The notes under the pieces are model-generated. The model made no database searches. It was given only the letters and a program-made list of their open reading frames with translations, and was not told the origin of the DNA. Positions 1 to 8,376 of a DNA stretch of 64,000 nt are shown piece by piece. Each line of letters starts with the position of its first letter. The stretch's first letter is position 1. This stretch comes from Streptomyces sp. NBC_00234. Lineage in GTDB: Bacteria; Actinomycetota; Actinomycetes; Streptomycetales; Streptomycetaceae. A program made the translations under genes and the position numbers. The stretch lies in NCBI RefSeq assembly GCF_036195325.1, contig NZ_CP108101.1:2108001-2172000 (forward strand), in the 5' to 3' direction.

Positions 1-1146
1 CGCGGCGAGTTGTCCGGCGAGTGCCGCGTCGGGGCCGGGCGCGGCGCAGGCCCGCTGGACGAGCGGGGCCAGCGGTGACGCACAGGGGCCGGCCAGCAGG
101 GTGGCAAGCAGTTCGTGCACGGCACGGCGTCCGGCCGGCGGTGCGCGGTGCAGGACGGCCCGGCGCAGCAGGGGGTGACTGAAGTGCAGGCGGCTGCCCG
201 TCCGTTGGAGGACGCCGGCGATCCCGGCGGGGCCCAGCAGAACGTGGTCGAGGAAGCCGGTGGCGAGTCCGGCCCCGGCGCCCGCCCGCATCAGCAGCGC
301 GGCGTCCGCCCCCGCGCCTTCGGGTTCGTGTTCCTCCGCCGCCGCGGCCAGCAGGAGGAGGGTCCGGGTGTCGGGTGCGAGGGCGTCGAGGTGGGCCGCG
401 TGGGCGTCGAGGACGCCTTCGCCACCGGGCAGCGGATAGGGCAGCGCGGTGCGCCCGGCCAGCTGGTCGGGGGTGAGGCGGCCGGCGAGTCCGGCGAGCA
501 GGCGCGGGTTGCCCGCCGCTTCCCGCAGCAGTTCGCTCCGTACGACCGGGTCGACGCCTCCGGCCCCGTCGGTGAGCCGGTCGAGCAGCGCCGCCGCGGC
601 GTCGTCGTCGAGCGGGCCGAGCCGGAGTGCCGGCAGCCCGGCGAAACTGGCCTCGTCCTCGGCACCGATGACGACGGCGACCCGGCTGCCCGCACCGAGC
701 CTGCGGGCCGCGAAGCCGAGCGCGGCACGCGAGTCGGGGTCCCAGGCGTGCGCGTCGTCGACGCAGACCAGCAGCGGCCGTTGGGCGCCGAGGCCCCTCA
801 GGAGGGCGAGCAGGCTCCCCGGGGTGATGCCCGAACGCAGCACCTGGTCGGCCTGGGCGGGAAGGACACCGGGGGCCGAGCAGAGCAGGGCGTGCAGTCC
901 GCTGTAGGGCAGCCGTTGCTCGACGGGCTCCCCCGTCGCGTACAGCACCGGTCCCTGCTCGCGTGCGCGGTGGGTCTCGGCCGTCCGCCGCAGCAGCGAG
1001 GTACGGCCGAGGCCGGGCGGTGCGGTCAGTACGAGCGCACCGCCGTCACCCGCCCGAAGTCTGCCCAACAGGCTTTCCAGAATGGCGAGTTCACCGCTGC
1101 GGCCGTACAGCCGGAGCGGACTGTGCACGGTCGTGGATGAGGTCAC
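1..1146 (-). CDS. LuxR-family (LAL-type) ATPase regulator, N-terminal part
   Basis: The frame is open from a GTG at 1146 to the left edge, giving 382 codons without a stop, so the C-terminus and any LuxR helix-turn-helix lie outside. The start reads VTSSTTVHSPLRLYGRSGEL, the usual opening of large ATP-binding LuxR regulators. A P-loop is at residues 43-50 (PPGLGRTS) and a Walker B at about 125-131 (LLVCVDD, followed by AH). Near the visible end is FSHPLLRRAV, typical of this family. The P-loop has Arg48 where Lys is expected, so ATP binding may be altered. Family assignment is inferred from N-terminal architecture; the target genes are unknown. Confidence 0.75.
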   Translation of the reverse strand, partial: MTSSTTVHSPLRLYGRSGELAILESLLGRLRAGDGGALVLTAPPGLGRTSLLRRTAETHRAREQGPVLYATGEPVEQRLPYSGLHALLCSAPGVLPAQADQVLRSGITPGSLLALLRGLGAQRPLLVCVDDAHAWDPDSRAALGFAARRLGAGSRVAVVIGAEDEASFAGLPALRLGPLDDDAAAALLDRLTDGAGGVDPVVRSELLREAAGNPRLLAGLAGRLTPDQLAGRTALPYPLPGGEGVLDAHAAHLDALAPDTRTLLLLAAAAEEHEPEGAGADAALLMRAGAGAGLATGFLDHVLLGPAGIAGVLQRTGSRLHFSHPLLRRAVLHRAPPAGRRAVHELLATLLAGPCASPLAPLVQRACAAPGPDAALAGQLAA

Positions 1147-1238
1147 GCCGTCACGTTACTTCCGCGTAAACAACCTCGGAAGGTGCGCATCCGGATGCTC
1201 CGCCGGGACGGCCGCGTGCGGGGCACGCTCCCAACCGG

Positions 1239-1278
1239 ATGCGGCGGGCGCTGTGCCACCGCACAGCGCCCGCCGCAT
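1239..1278. terminator. Perfect 17-bp inverted repeat
   Basis: ATGCGGCGGGCGCTGTG at 1239-1255 is followed by a 6-base loop and its exact reverse complement at 1262-1278. It lies between the cutinase stop and the regulator start. It is probably the second part of a tandem terminator for the minus-strand cutinase gene; no U-tract follows, which is normal in Streptomyces. Confidence 0.65.
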
Positions 1279-1289
1279 CAGGCATACGA

Positions 1290-1323
1290 ACGGGCCGGAC
1301 CGGGGGGCACCGGTCCGGCCCGT
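1290..1323 (-). terminator. Terminator hairpin after cutinase gene
   Basis: ACGGGCCGGACCGG at 1290-1303 pairs perfectly with 1310-1323 across a 6-base loop. It sits 10 bases past the cutinase stop in the direction of transcription. Confidence 0.75.
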
Positions 1324-1333
1324 CTCCCGTCCG

Positions 1334-2260
1334 CTAGGAGGTGTGGGGGCAGTTGCCCCGGTACTCGGCGATCGTCAGACTCGCCTGCGGCAGCGGGCAG
1401 AGGAACTGCTCGTACCGGGTGTCGTTGTCGATGAACCGCTTCAGCCACGAAATGCTGTACTTCGCGATCGTGGTGTTGGAGGAGTTCGGCGTGAAGTGCG
1501 TGGCGCCGCGCAGCTCCAGATACGCCTTGTCCAGGGTGCTGGGCAGCGAGTTGTAGAACGGCTCGGAGTGCGTGGCGACCGGTGCGACGGTGTCACCGTC
1601 CGATCCGACCACCAGGGTGGGCGTCCGCACCTCGGGCCAGGTCTTGTCGGTGTTCCAGCCGGTCAGCGGGATCGCCGCCTTCAGCGAGGGACGGTCCTTG
1701 GCGGCTTCCAGGGTGCCGCCACCGCCCATGGAGTGGCCCATCACGCCGAGGCGCGAGCTGTCGATCCGGCTGCGGACCGAGCTCTGGTTCGTCAGGTAGT
1801 CGAGTGCGGCCAGGAGTTGGTCGCCACGGCTGTCCGGCTGGTCCAGCGTCGTGTTGGTGTCGATGGTGAAGACGACGAAGCCCTGGGAGGCGAGCCGCGG
1901 GCCGAGCCAGGCCATGCTGGACTGGTAGGCGGTGAAGCCGGGTGCGACGGCGATCGCGCCGAAGGTGCCGTCCGCGGTGGACGTCGGGTAGTAGATGGTG
2001 CCGCCGCCGAAGCCGCCCACCAGCGAGGAGACGGAGGTCTCCGACACGGCGTACGAGCCGCGGAGCGCCTCGATGCTCGAAACGGTCGGCGCGGGACCGC
2101 GCTGGTAGGGGTTGTCGGCGGCCTGGGCGCCGGGGACCAGCGCGGTGAACAGACCTGCGGTGGCGGCGGCGGCCAGCAGGGTCCTGAACGTGCGGGTGCG
2201 GCCCTGGGTCGTCCGGTGACCGCGCGGGGAGGTACCGCCGAAGGGGAGGAGCTGGTGCAC
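1334..2260 (-). CDS. Secreted polyester hydrolase / cutinase (PET-hydrolase family)
   Basis: 308 aa from GTG 2260, chosen because GAGAGGA lies 8 bases upstream; an upstream in-frame start would add 47 unlikely residues. Residues 1-47 form a Sec signal peptide (two Arg-containing stretches, then [20 protein letters not shown]). The 261-residue mature enzyme is an alpha/beta hydrolase with nucleophile Ser177 in GHSMGG, Asp223 in SDGDTV and His255 in GATHF. In mature numbering these are 130, 176 and 208, the triad numbering of Thermobifida cutinases. The oxyanion-hole aromatic residue is Phe109 (PGFTA), as I recall for Cut190-type enzymes. Two C-terminal cysteines (LCPLP and NCPHTS) can form the family disulfide. 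Likely role: extracellular hydrolysis of cutin-like polyesters; activity on PET is possible but not shown by sequence. Confidence 0.93.
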   Translation of the reverse strand: MHQLLPFGGTSPRGHRTTQGRTRTFRTLLAAAATAGLFTALVPGAQAADNPYQRGPAPTVSSIEALRGSYAVSETSVSSLVGGFGGGTIYYPTSTADGTFGAIAVAPGFTAYQSSMAWLGPRLASQGFVVFTIDTNTTLDQPDSRGDQLLAALDYLTNQSSVRSRIDSSRLGVMGHSMGGGGTLEAAKDRPSLKAAIPLTGWNTDKTWPEVRTPTLVVGSDGDTVAPVATHSEPFYNSLPSTLDKAYLELRGATHFTPNSSNTTIAKYSISWLKRFIDNDTRYEQFLCPLPQASLTIAEYRGNCPHTS

Positions 2261-2305
2261 GAGGGGGGTCCTCTCGGTCGTGGCGGAACCACACCGTGAT
2301 GGGGA

Positions 2306-2331
2306 CCGAGAGCCTCGCCCAAGGCTCTCGG
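2306..2331. repeat. 10-bp inverted repeat upstream of cutinase
   Basis: CCGAGAGCCT and AGGCTCTCGG flank a 6-base spacer, 46 bases before the cutinase start codon. It could be an operator, a 5'-UTR hairpin, or a distal part of the hisF terminator. The sequence does not decide between these. Confidence 0.45.
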
Positions 2332-2414
2332 GGTACACCGCGTGGCTGCCGCCGTTGTTCGTTGGCGGTCGCCACTCTCGCGGTGCACCCCGTGCGCGCA
2401 CATCGGCGAGATCA

Positions 2415-2455
2415 CCGGTCTTCGCGACCGGGTCCCGCCCGCCCCGTCCGGGGCG
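2415..2455 (-). terminator. Tandem hairpins after hisF
   Basis: CGCCCCG-TC-CGGGGCG at 2440-2455 and CCGGTC-TTCGC-GACCGG at 2415-2431 lie just beyond the hisF stop. Both stems are short but GC-only or nearly so. They probably end the his operon transcript. Confidence 0.5.
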
Positions 2456-2460
2456 AGACC

Positions 2461-3216
2461 TCAGCGGACCGGGTGACCGGCTTCCCGCAGAGCGTCCTTG
2501 ACCTCGGAGATCCGCAGGTCACCGAAGTGGAAGACGGACGCGGCGAGCACCGCGTCGGCGCCCGCTTCGATGGCCGGAGCGAAGTCCGCGAGGCGGCCGG
2601 CGCCACCGGAGGCGATGACGGGGACCGTGACGTGCGCGCGTACGGCCGCGATCATCTCGGTGTCGTAGCCGTCCTTCGTGCCGTCGGCGTCCATCGAGTT
2701 GAGCAGGATCTCGCCCGCACCGAGCTCGGCGGCCCGGTGCGCCCACTCGACGGCGTCGATGCCGGTGCCCTTGCGGCCACCGTGCGTCGTCACCTCGAAG
2801 GTCCCCGCGGGGGTGCGCCGGGCGTCGACCGAGAGCACGAGGACCTGGCGCCCGAAGCGTTCGGCGATCTCGCGGATCAGGTCGGGCCGGGCGATGGCCG
2901 CGGTGTTGACGCCGACCTTGTCGGCCCCGGCGCGCAGCAGCTTGTCGACGTCGTCGGGGGTGCGGACACCGCCGCCGACCGTGAGCGGGATGAAGACCTG
3001 CTCGGCGGTGCGGCGCACCACGTCGTACGTCGTCTCCCGGTCACCGCTGGACGCGGTGATGTCGAGGAAGGTCAGCTCGTCGGCGCCCTCGGCGTCGTAC
3101 AGCTTCGCCATCTCCACCGGGTCACCGGCGTCCCGCAGGTTCTGGAAGTTGACGCCCTTGACGACCCGGCCGTTGTCGACGTCCAGGCACGGAATGACTC
3201 GGACCGCGAGGCTCAC
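2461..3216 (-). CDS. hisF: Imidazole glycerol phosphate synthase, cyclase subunit HisF
   Basis: 251 aa, the usual length. HisF uses ammonia from HisH to convert PRFAR into imidazole glycerol phosphate and AICAR (histidine step 5) in a cytoplasmic HisF-HisH complex. The (beta/alpha)8 barrel shows the catalytic aspartates Asp12 ([13 protein letters not shown]) and Asp131 (LSVDARR), and the phosphate loop LTVGGGVR at about 78-85. The start overlaps the ridA stop by 4 bases, so the two are translationally coupled. It is the last gene of the operon; hairpins follow. Confidence 0.97.
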   Translation of the reverse strand: MSLAVRVIPCLDVDNGRVVKGVNFQNLRDAGDPVEMAKLYDAEGADELTFLDITASSGDRETTYDVVRRTAEQVFIPLTVGGGVRTPDDVDKLLRAGADKVGVNTAAIARPDLIREIAERFGRQVLVLSVDARRTPAGTFEVTTHGGRKGTGIDAVEWAHRAAELGAGEILLNSMDADGTKDGYDTEMIAAVRAHVTVPVIASGGAGRLADFAPAIEAGADAVLAASVFHFGDLRISEVKDALREAGHPVR

Positions 3217-3611
3217 TTCGCACCTGCCCGGAATGCCTCGACCTCGACCTCGACGACCAGGCTCGGGTCGACGAACCCGGACACGATGATCATCGAGGCG
3301 GCGGGCCGTACGTCGTCGAACAGTTCCTTGTGGGCACGGCCCACGTCCTCGACGTCCCGGGCGTGCGTGATGTACATCCGGGTGCGGACGACGTCCTCGC
3401 GGCCGAGGCCGGCCTGCTCCAGCGCCTCGAAGGCCACGTTGAAGGAGGCGACGGTCTGCTCGTACGGGCTGCCCGCCGAGATCTGGCCCTTGACCACCGA
3501 GGTGCAGCCGCTGACCAGGACGAGGCCGCCCGGCAGCTCCACGGCACGGGAGTAGCCGAACTTCTCCTCCCAGGGGGCGCCGGAGGAGATACGGCGTACG
3601 GCGTCCGTCAT
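3213..3611 (-). CDS. Rid-family (YjgF/YER057c/UK114) protein without the catalytic arginine
   Basis: 132 aa, one full Rid domain. RidA enzymes hydrolyse reactive enamine/imine intermediates and use an Arg near position 105 in a PARSxV-type motif. Here the matching stretch reads RPAASMIIV, with Ala at position 105, so the carboxylate-binding Arg is missing. The protein therefore belongs with the Arg-lacking Rid subgroups rather than true RidA, and its activity is unknown. It sits between priA and hisF with 4-base overlaps on both sides, so it must be co-translated with histidine enzymes. A role in handling an unstable amino-sugar or imine intermediate is only inference. Confidence 0.88.
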   Translation of the reverse strand: MTDAVRRISSGAPWEEKFGYSRAVELPGGLVLVSGCTSVVKGQISAGSPYEQTVASFNVAFEALEQAGLGREDVVRTRMYITHARDVEDVGRAHKELFDDVRPAASMIIVSGFVDPSLVVEVEVEAFRAGAK

Positions 3612-4333
3612 GCGGAGACCGCCTTGAGCGCCTCTTCCAGCGTGAACGCCTTCGCGTAGAGGGCCTTGCCGACGATCGCGCCCTCGACGCCTTCCGCGAC
3701 GAGCGAGGAGATCGCCCGCAGGTCGTCCAGCGAGGAGACGCCCCCGGAGGCGACGACGGGCTTGTCGGTGGCGGCGCAGACGTTCTTCAGGAGCTCCAGG
3801 TTGGGGCCCTGGAGCGTGCCGTCCTTGGCGATGTCGGTGACGACGTAGCGGGCGCAGCCCTCGGAGTCGAGGCGGGCGAGCGTCTCGTAGAGGTCTCCGC
3901 CGTCACGGGTCCAGCCGCGACCGCGCAGGGTGGTGCCGCGGACGTCGAGGCCGACGGCGATCTTGTCGCCGTGCTCGGCGATCACCTTGGCGACCCACTC
4001 CGGGGTCTCCAGGGCGGCGGTGCCGAGGTTGACGCGAGTGCAGCCGGTGGCGAGGGCCGCGGCGAGCGAGGCGTCGTCGCGGATGCCTCCGGAGAGCTCC
4101 ACCTTGATGTCCATGGAGCGGGCGACCTCGGCGATCTGCGCCCGGTTGTCACCGGTGCCGAAGGCGGCGTCCAGGTCCACCAGGTGCAGCCACTCGGCGC
4201 CCGCCTGCTGCCAGGTGAGGGCGGCCTGCAGGGGGTCACCGTACGAGGTCTCGGAGCCGGACTCGCCGTGGACGAGGCGGACGGCCTGGCCGTCGCGGAC
4301 ATCGACGGCGGGGAGCAGTTCAAGCTTCGGCAT
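3608..4333 (-). CDS. priA: Phosphoribosyl isomerase A (HisA/TrpF dual-substrate)
   Basis: 241 aa from ATG 4333. The barrel starts [12 protein letters not shown] with Asp11 as catalytic base and Arg19 ([11 protein letters not shown]). Asp130 (AVGLDV), Arg143 and Asp171 (TDIAKDGT) match residues used by actinobacterial PriA. In actinomycetes this enzyme isomerises both ProFAR (histidine) and PRA (tryptophan), replacing a separate TrpF. The dual role here is from family knowledge; histidine context alone would also fit HisA. The start shares one base with the hisH stop (TAATG) and the stop overlaps the Rid gene (ATGA). Confidence 0.95.
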   Translation of the reverse strand: MPKLELLPAVDVRDGQAVRLVHGESGSETSYGDPLQAALTWQQAGAEWLHLVDLDAAFGTGDNRAQIAEVARSMDIKVELSGGIRDDASLAAALATGCTRVNLGTAALETPEWVAKVIAEHGDKIAVGLDVRGTTLRGRGWTRDGGDLYETLARLDSEGCARYVVTDIAKDGTLQGPNLELLKNVCAATDKPVVASGGVSSLDDLRAISSLVAEGVEGAIVGKALYAKAFTLEEALKAVSA

Positions 4334-4974
4334 TACAGCGTCTCGATCCAGTTGGTCAGCAGCTGGGCGCCGGCATCGCCGGACTTCTCGGGGTGGAACT
4401 GGGTGGCCCACAGCGCGCCGTTCTCCACGGCCGCCACGAAGCGTTCGCCGTGCGTGGACCAGGTCACCCTGGGGGCACGGATCTTGGCGTTGGTGACTTC
4501 GAGGGACCAGTCGTGCGCCGCGTACGAGTGCACGAAGTAGTAGCGGGCCTCGGGGTCCATACCTGCGAAGAGCTGGGAGTCCGCGGGAGCGTCCACGGTG
4601 TTCCAGCCCATGTGCGGGACGACGTCGGCGCGGAGCGGGCCGACGGTGCCGGGCCACTCGTCCAGGCCCTCCGTCTCCACGCCGTGCTCGATGCCGCGCT
4701 CGAACAGGATCTGCATGCCGACGCAGATGCCCATGACGGGGCGTCCGCCGGCCAGCCTGCGGCCGATGATCCATTCGCCGCGGGCCTTCTTCAGGCCCTC
4801 CATGCAGGCGGAGAACGCTCCGACGCCGGGCACCAGCAGCCCGTCGGCGTTCATCGCCGTGTCGAAGTCGCGGGTGATCTCGACGTCCGCGCCGACGTGG
4901 GCGAGGGCCCGCTCGGCGGAACGCACGTTGCCGAAGCCGTAGTCGAAGACGACGACCTTCTTCTTGTCACTCAC
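4333..4974 (-). CDS. hisH: Imidazole glycerol phosphate synthase, glutaminase subunit HisH
   Basis: 213 aa class-I glutamine amidotransferase. It hydrolyses glutamine and channels ammonia to HisF. The nucleophile Cys84 is in MGICVGMQ, and His194 and Glu196 are in QFHPEKS. Residues 120-123 (PHMG) are the conserved segment facing HisF. It follows the 55-aa membrane-protein gene after 9 bases. No unusual features. Confidence 0.97.
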   Translation of the reverse strand: MSDKKKVVVFDYGFGNVRSAERALAHVGADVEITRDFDTAMNADGLLVPGVGAFSACMEGLKKARGEWIIGRRLAGGRPVMGICVGMQILFERGIEHGVETEGLDEWPGTVGPLRADVVPHMGWNTVDAPADSQLFAGMDPEARYYFVHSYAAHDWSLEVTNAKIRAPRVTWSTHGERFVAAVENGALWATQFHPEKSGDAGAQLLTNWIETL

Positions 4975-4983
4975 AGACGTCCC

Positions 4984-5151
4984 TCAGTCCCAGAGTCCCT
5001 GAATCCGCAGAATGCCCGCGAGCAGGCACATCGCGGAGCCGATCCCGAGCAGGACGACGACGCCCTTGGGCATGCCCTGCTTCCAGAAGGAATAGACACC
5101 GCCGGCCAGGAAGAGGCCGACGATGATCAGAATGGTATTGAGCCCGGTCAC
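4984..5151 (-). CDS. Small two-segment membrane protein inside the his operon
   Basis: 55 aa from GTG 5151, which overlaps the hisB stop by 4 bases (GTGA). That coupling and the intact frame support a real gene. It has two hydrophobic segments, about residues 5-22 (ILIIVGLFLAGGVYSF) and 31-50 (VVVLLGIGSAMCLLAGILRI), joined by a short KQGMPKG loop. There is no signal peptide cleavage site and no known domain that I recognise. It lies between hisB and hisH, both cytosolic enzymes, so its role in the operon is unexplained. I do not assign a function. Confidence 0.8.
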   Translation of the reverse strand: MTGLNTILIIVGLFLAGGVYSFWKQGMPKGVVVLLGIGSAMCLLAGILRIQGLWD

Positions 5152-5744
5152 AGCGCGCCCTTCGTGGAAGGAAGGATTCCGGCGGCGCGCGTGTCGCGCT
5201 CGGAGGCGTAGCGCAGGGCGCGGGCGAGCGCCTTGAACTGGCACTCCACGATGTGGTGGGCGTTGCGCCCGTACGGCACGTGGACGTGCAGGGCGATCTG
5301 CGCCTGGGCGACGAAGGACTCCAGGATGTGCCGGGTCATCGTCGTGTCGTACTCGCCGATCATCGGCGCCATCTTCTCGGGCTCGGTGTGCACCAGGTAC
5401 GGGCGGCCGGAGAGGTCGACGGTGACCTGGGCGAGCGACTCGTCCAGGGGGACGGTGCAGTTGCCGAAGCGGTAGATGCCGACCTTGTCGCCGAGGGCCT
5501 GCTTGAAGGCGGCGCCGAGCGCGAGGGCGGTGTCCTCGATGGTGTGGTGCGAGTCGATGTGCAGGTCGCCGTCGGTCTTGACCGTGAGGTCGAAGAGGCC
5601 GTGGCGGCCGAGCTGGTCGAGCATGTGGTCGTAGAAGCCGACCCCCGTCGACACATCGACTTTGCCGGTGCCGTCGAGGTTGATCTCGACGAGCACGGAC
5701 GTTTCCTTCGTGGTGCGTTCCACGCGTCCTACGCGGGGGTTCAT
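5148..5744 (-). CDS. hisB: Imidazoleglycerol-phosphate dehydratase HisB
   Basis: 198 aa, the monofunctional form (no phosphatase domain). It dehydrates IGP to imidazole acetol phosphate. The two metal-binding motifs are visible: DSHHTIEDT near residues 64-72 and NAHHIVE near 161-167. The early [10 protein letters not shown] motif is also present. Start and stop overlap hisC and the 55-aa gene by 4 bases each. Confidence 0.97.
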   Translation of the reverse strand: MNPRVGRVERTTKETSVLVEINLDGTGKVDVSTGVGFYDHMLDQLGRHGLFDLTVKTDGDLHIDSHHTIEDTALALGAAFKQALGDKVGIYRFGNCTVPLDESLAQVTVDLSGRPYLVHTEPEKMAPMIGEYDTTMTRHILESFVAQAQIALHVHVPYGRNAHHIVECQFKALARALRYASERDTRAAGILPSTKGAL

Positions 5745-6883
5745 GCCTCGTGCTCCTTCTTGGCGTTCTCAGTGACAAGCGTGCGCACCGCATCGAGGAA
5801 CGCGTCGTTCTCGTCCGGGGTTCCTGCGGAGACCCGCAGCCATCCCGGTACACCGTTGTCCCGGACCAGGACGCCCCGGTCGAGGATCTGCCGCCAGGCG
5901 GTGTGGCTGTCGGCGAAGCGGCCGAACTGGACGAAGTTGGCGTCCGAGTCGGTCACGTCGAAGCCGAGGGCGCGCAGCTCGTCGACGATCCGGTCGCGCT
6001 CGCTCTTGAGCTGCGCGACGTACCCGAGCAGCGTATCGGTGTGTTCCAGGGCGGCGAGTGCGGTGGCCTGGGTGATGGAGGACAAGTGGTACGGCAGCCG
6101 CACCAGCTGTACGGCGTCGACGACGGCCGGGTCCGCGGCGAGGTAGCCGAGGCGCAGTCCGGCGGCGCCGAACGCCTTCGACATGGTGCGCGAGAGCACC
6201 AGGTGCGGGCGGCCCTCGATCAGCGGGAGCAGCGAGGGGTGGTGGCTGAACTCGCCGTACGCCTCGTCGACGACGACCATCGACGGCTTGGCCGCCTGTG
6301 CCGCCTCGTACAGGTCGAGGACGGTCTCGGCGTCGACGGCGGTGCCGGTGGGGTTGTTGGGCGAGGTGATGAAGACGACGTCGGGCCGCTGCTCGGCGAT
6401 GACCTTGCGGGCCGCCGCGACGTCGATGGTGAAGTCCTCGTTGCGCGGCCCGGAGATCCACCCCGTGCCGGTGCCGCGCGAGATGAGCGCGTGCATCGAG
6501 TACGAGGGTTCGAAACCGATCGCCGTGCGCCCCGGGCCGCCGAAGGTCTGGAGGAGCTGCTGGAGCACCTCGTTGGACCCGTTGGCCGCCCAGACGTTGG
6601 CGCAGCCGACCTCGTGTCCGGCGGTGCGGGTGAGGTAGCGGGCGAGCTCGGTACGGAGCTCGACGGCGTCCCGGTCGGGGTAGCGGTTGAGGTCGCGGGC
6701 GGCTTCGCGGACCCGCTCGGCGATCCGGTCGACCAGCGCCTCGGGGAGCGGGTACGGATTCTCGTTGGTGTTCAGGCGTACGGGTACGTCGAGCTGCGGC
6801 GCCCCGTAGGGGGACTGGCCCCGGAGCTCCTCGCGGATGGGGAGCGCGTCCCAGGGATTGCGGGTGGTGCTGTCGTTCGTCAC
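5741..6883 (-). CDS. hisC: Histidinol-phosphate aminotransferase HisC
   Basis: 380 aa from GTG 6883, which overlaps the hisD stop (GTGA). It is a fold-type I PLP enzyme that converts imidazole acetol phosphate plus glutamate to histidinol phosphate. Lys236 in SRTMSKAFG is the Schiff-base lysine. NENPYP (41-46), SPNNPTG (174-180) and VVDEAYGEF (204-212) are the substrate and PLP motifs. Length and order are normal. Confidence 0.97.
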   Translation of the reverse strand: MTNDSTTRNPWDALPIREELRGQSPYGAPQLDVPVRLNTNENPYPLPEALVDRIAERVREAARDLNRYPDRDAVELRTELARYLTRTAGHEVGCANVWAANGSNEVLQQLLQTFGGPGRTAIGFEPSYSMHALISRGTGTGWISGPRNEDFTIDVAAARKVIAEQRPDVVFITSPNNPTGTAVDAETVLDLYEAAQAAKPSMVVVDEAYGEFSHHPSLLPLIEGRPHLVLSRTMSKAFGAAGLRLGYLAADPAVVDAVQLVRLPYHLSSITQATALAALEHTDTLLGYVAQLKSERDRIVDELRALGFDVTDSDANFVQFGRFADSHTAWRQILDRGVLVRDNGVPGWLRVSAGTPDENDAFLDAVRTLVTENAKKEHEA

Positions 6884-8229
6884 GCCTGCGGAACCTTCCA
6901 GCCACGGTGTTCGTCGAGTTCGCCTTCGGCGAAACGTGCCTTGAGCGCCGCGCCGTGCGCGGGGAGGTCCTCGGCCTCGGCGAGGGTCACCACGTGGTGC
7001 GTGACCTCGGCGAGCGCGTCGCGCGTGTAGTCGACGATGTGGATGCCGCGCAGGAAGGACTGCACGGAGAGGCCCGAGGAGTGGCAGGCGCAGCCGCCGG
7101 TGGGCAGGACGTGGTTGGAGCCCGCGCAGTAGTCCCCGAGGGAGACCGGCGACCACGGGCCGACGAAGACCGCTCCGGCGTTGCGGACCCGGTCCGCGAG
7201 GGCGGCGGCGTCCGCGGTCTGGATCTCCAGGTGCTCGGCGGCGTAGGCGTCGACGACCTTGAGACCGTCCTCCAGGTCGTTGACCAGGACGATCGCGGAC
7301 TGACGGCCGGCCAGGGCGGGCTCGATCCGGTCCGTGACGTGCTTGGTCGCCGCGATCTGCGGCTTCAGCTCGGCCTCGGTGGCGGCGGCCAGTTCCTCGG
7401 AGTCGGTGACGAGGACCGCCGCGGCCATGGGGTCGTGCTCGGCCTGGCTGATCAGGTCGGCGGCGACGTGCACCGGGTCGGCGGTCGCGTCGGCGAGGAT
7501 CGCGATCTCCGTCGGGCCGGCTTCGGCGTCGATGCCGATGCGGCCCTTGAGGAGGCGCTTGGCCGCGGCGACGTAGATGTTGCCGGGGCCGGTGACCAGG
7601 TTCACGGGCAGGCAGTCGGCCGTCCCGTACGCGAACATCGCGACGGCCTGGGCGCCGCCCGCCGCGTACACCTCTCGGACGCCGAGCAGGGCGCAGGCGG
7701 CGAGGATGGTGGGGTGCGGCAGTCCGCCGAACTCCTTCTGCGGCGGCGAGGAGACGGCGATGCCTTCGACGCCCGCCTCCTGGGCCGGTACGACGTTCAT
7801 GACGACGGACGAGGGGTAGACGGAGCGCCCGCCCGGTACGTACAGACCGACGCGCTCGACGGGCACCCACTTCTCGGTGACCGTGCCGCCCGGGACGACC
7901 TGGGTGGTGTGCGTGGTGCGGCGCTGCGCGCGGTGGACGAGGCGGGCGCGGCGGATCGACTCCTCCAGCGCGGCGCGTACGGCGGGGTCGAGCTGCTCCA
8001 GCGCCTCGTCGAGGGCGGCGGCCGGGACCCGGATCGAGTCGAGGCGTACGCCGTCGAATTTCTCCCCCCACTCGATCACTGCCGCTGAGCCGCGATGGCG
8101 TACGTCCTCGCAGATGGGCCGCACCGTTTCCAGGGCGGCTTCCACGTCGAACTCGGCACGGGGCAGCAGGTCGCGCAGGTCGCCGCCCTCGGGGAGGGCA
8201 TTGCCGCGCAGATCGATTCGAGAGATCAC
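6880..8229 (-). CDS. hisD: Histidinol dehydrogenase HisD
   Basis: 449 aa from GTG 8229, with GAGAG about 10 bases upstream. It catalyses the last two steps, histidinol to histidine with two NAD+. The zinc ligands Gln262 and His265 are in SQAEHDP and the catalytic pair Glu332-His333 is in AAEHLEI. GPGNIYV and EAGPTEIAI are family signatures. It is the first gene of the his operon and is divergent from the beta-helix membrane protein; the operator-like palindrome at 8270-8286 lies in the shared upstream region. Confidence 0.97.
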   Translation of the reverse strand: MISRIDLRGNALPEGGDLRDLLPRAEFDVEAALETVRPICEDVRHRGSAAVIEWGEKFDGVRLDSIRVPAAALDEALEQLDPAVRAALEESIRRARLVHRAQRRTTHTTQVVPGGTVTEKWVPVERVGLYVPGGRSVYPSSVVMNVVPAQEAGVEGIAVSSPPQKEFGGLPHPTILAACALLGVREVYAAGGAQAVAMFAYGTADCLPVNLVTGPGNIYVAAAKRLLKGRIGIDAEAGPTEIAILADATADPVHVAADLISQAEHDPMAAAVLVTDSEELAAATEAELKPQIAATKHVTDRIEPALAGRQSAIVLVNDLEDGLKVVDAYAAEHLEIQTADAAALADRVRNAGAVFVGPWSPVSLGDYCAGSNHVLPTGGCACHSSGLSVQSFLRGIHIVDYTRDALAEVTHHVVTLAEAEDLPAHGAALKARFAEGELDEHRGWKVPQA

Positions 8230-8269
8230 ACCGCAATTCTCTCAGACCGCTTCCGGCGCCCGGACGCCC

Positions 8270-8286
8270 GTATCACTGGCTGATAC
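8270..8286. promoter_or_regulatory. Operator-like palindrome in hisD divergent region
   Basis: GTATCA and TGATAC flank CTGGC, a perfect 6-bp inverted repeat with a 5-base spacer. It is 41 bases upstream of the hisD start and about 90 bases before the divergent gene. A TAGCGT hexamer at 8313-8318 is a plausible -10 for the plus-strand gene. The binding protein is unknown. Confidence 0.5.
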
Positions 8287-8376
8287 ATGCCCCGGCTGTC
8301 ACTGCTGACTACTAGCGTTCACGCCGTCACACAGGGGGAAGAACATGTGTACGGCATCTGCACAGAGGGGACGGCA

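Noticed and set aside
115-1140. Plus-strand open frame of 341 codons at the left edge
   Set aside because: The minus strand encodes a LuxR-type ATPase with P-loop and Walker B; the plus frame is its shadow.
5741-8236. A single 831-codon frame suggesting a hisD-hisC fusion
   Set aside because: hisD is encoded in another frame and ends at 6880; hisC starts at GTG 6883. The extra upstream part is an overlap artefact.
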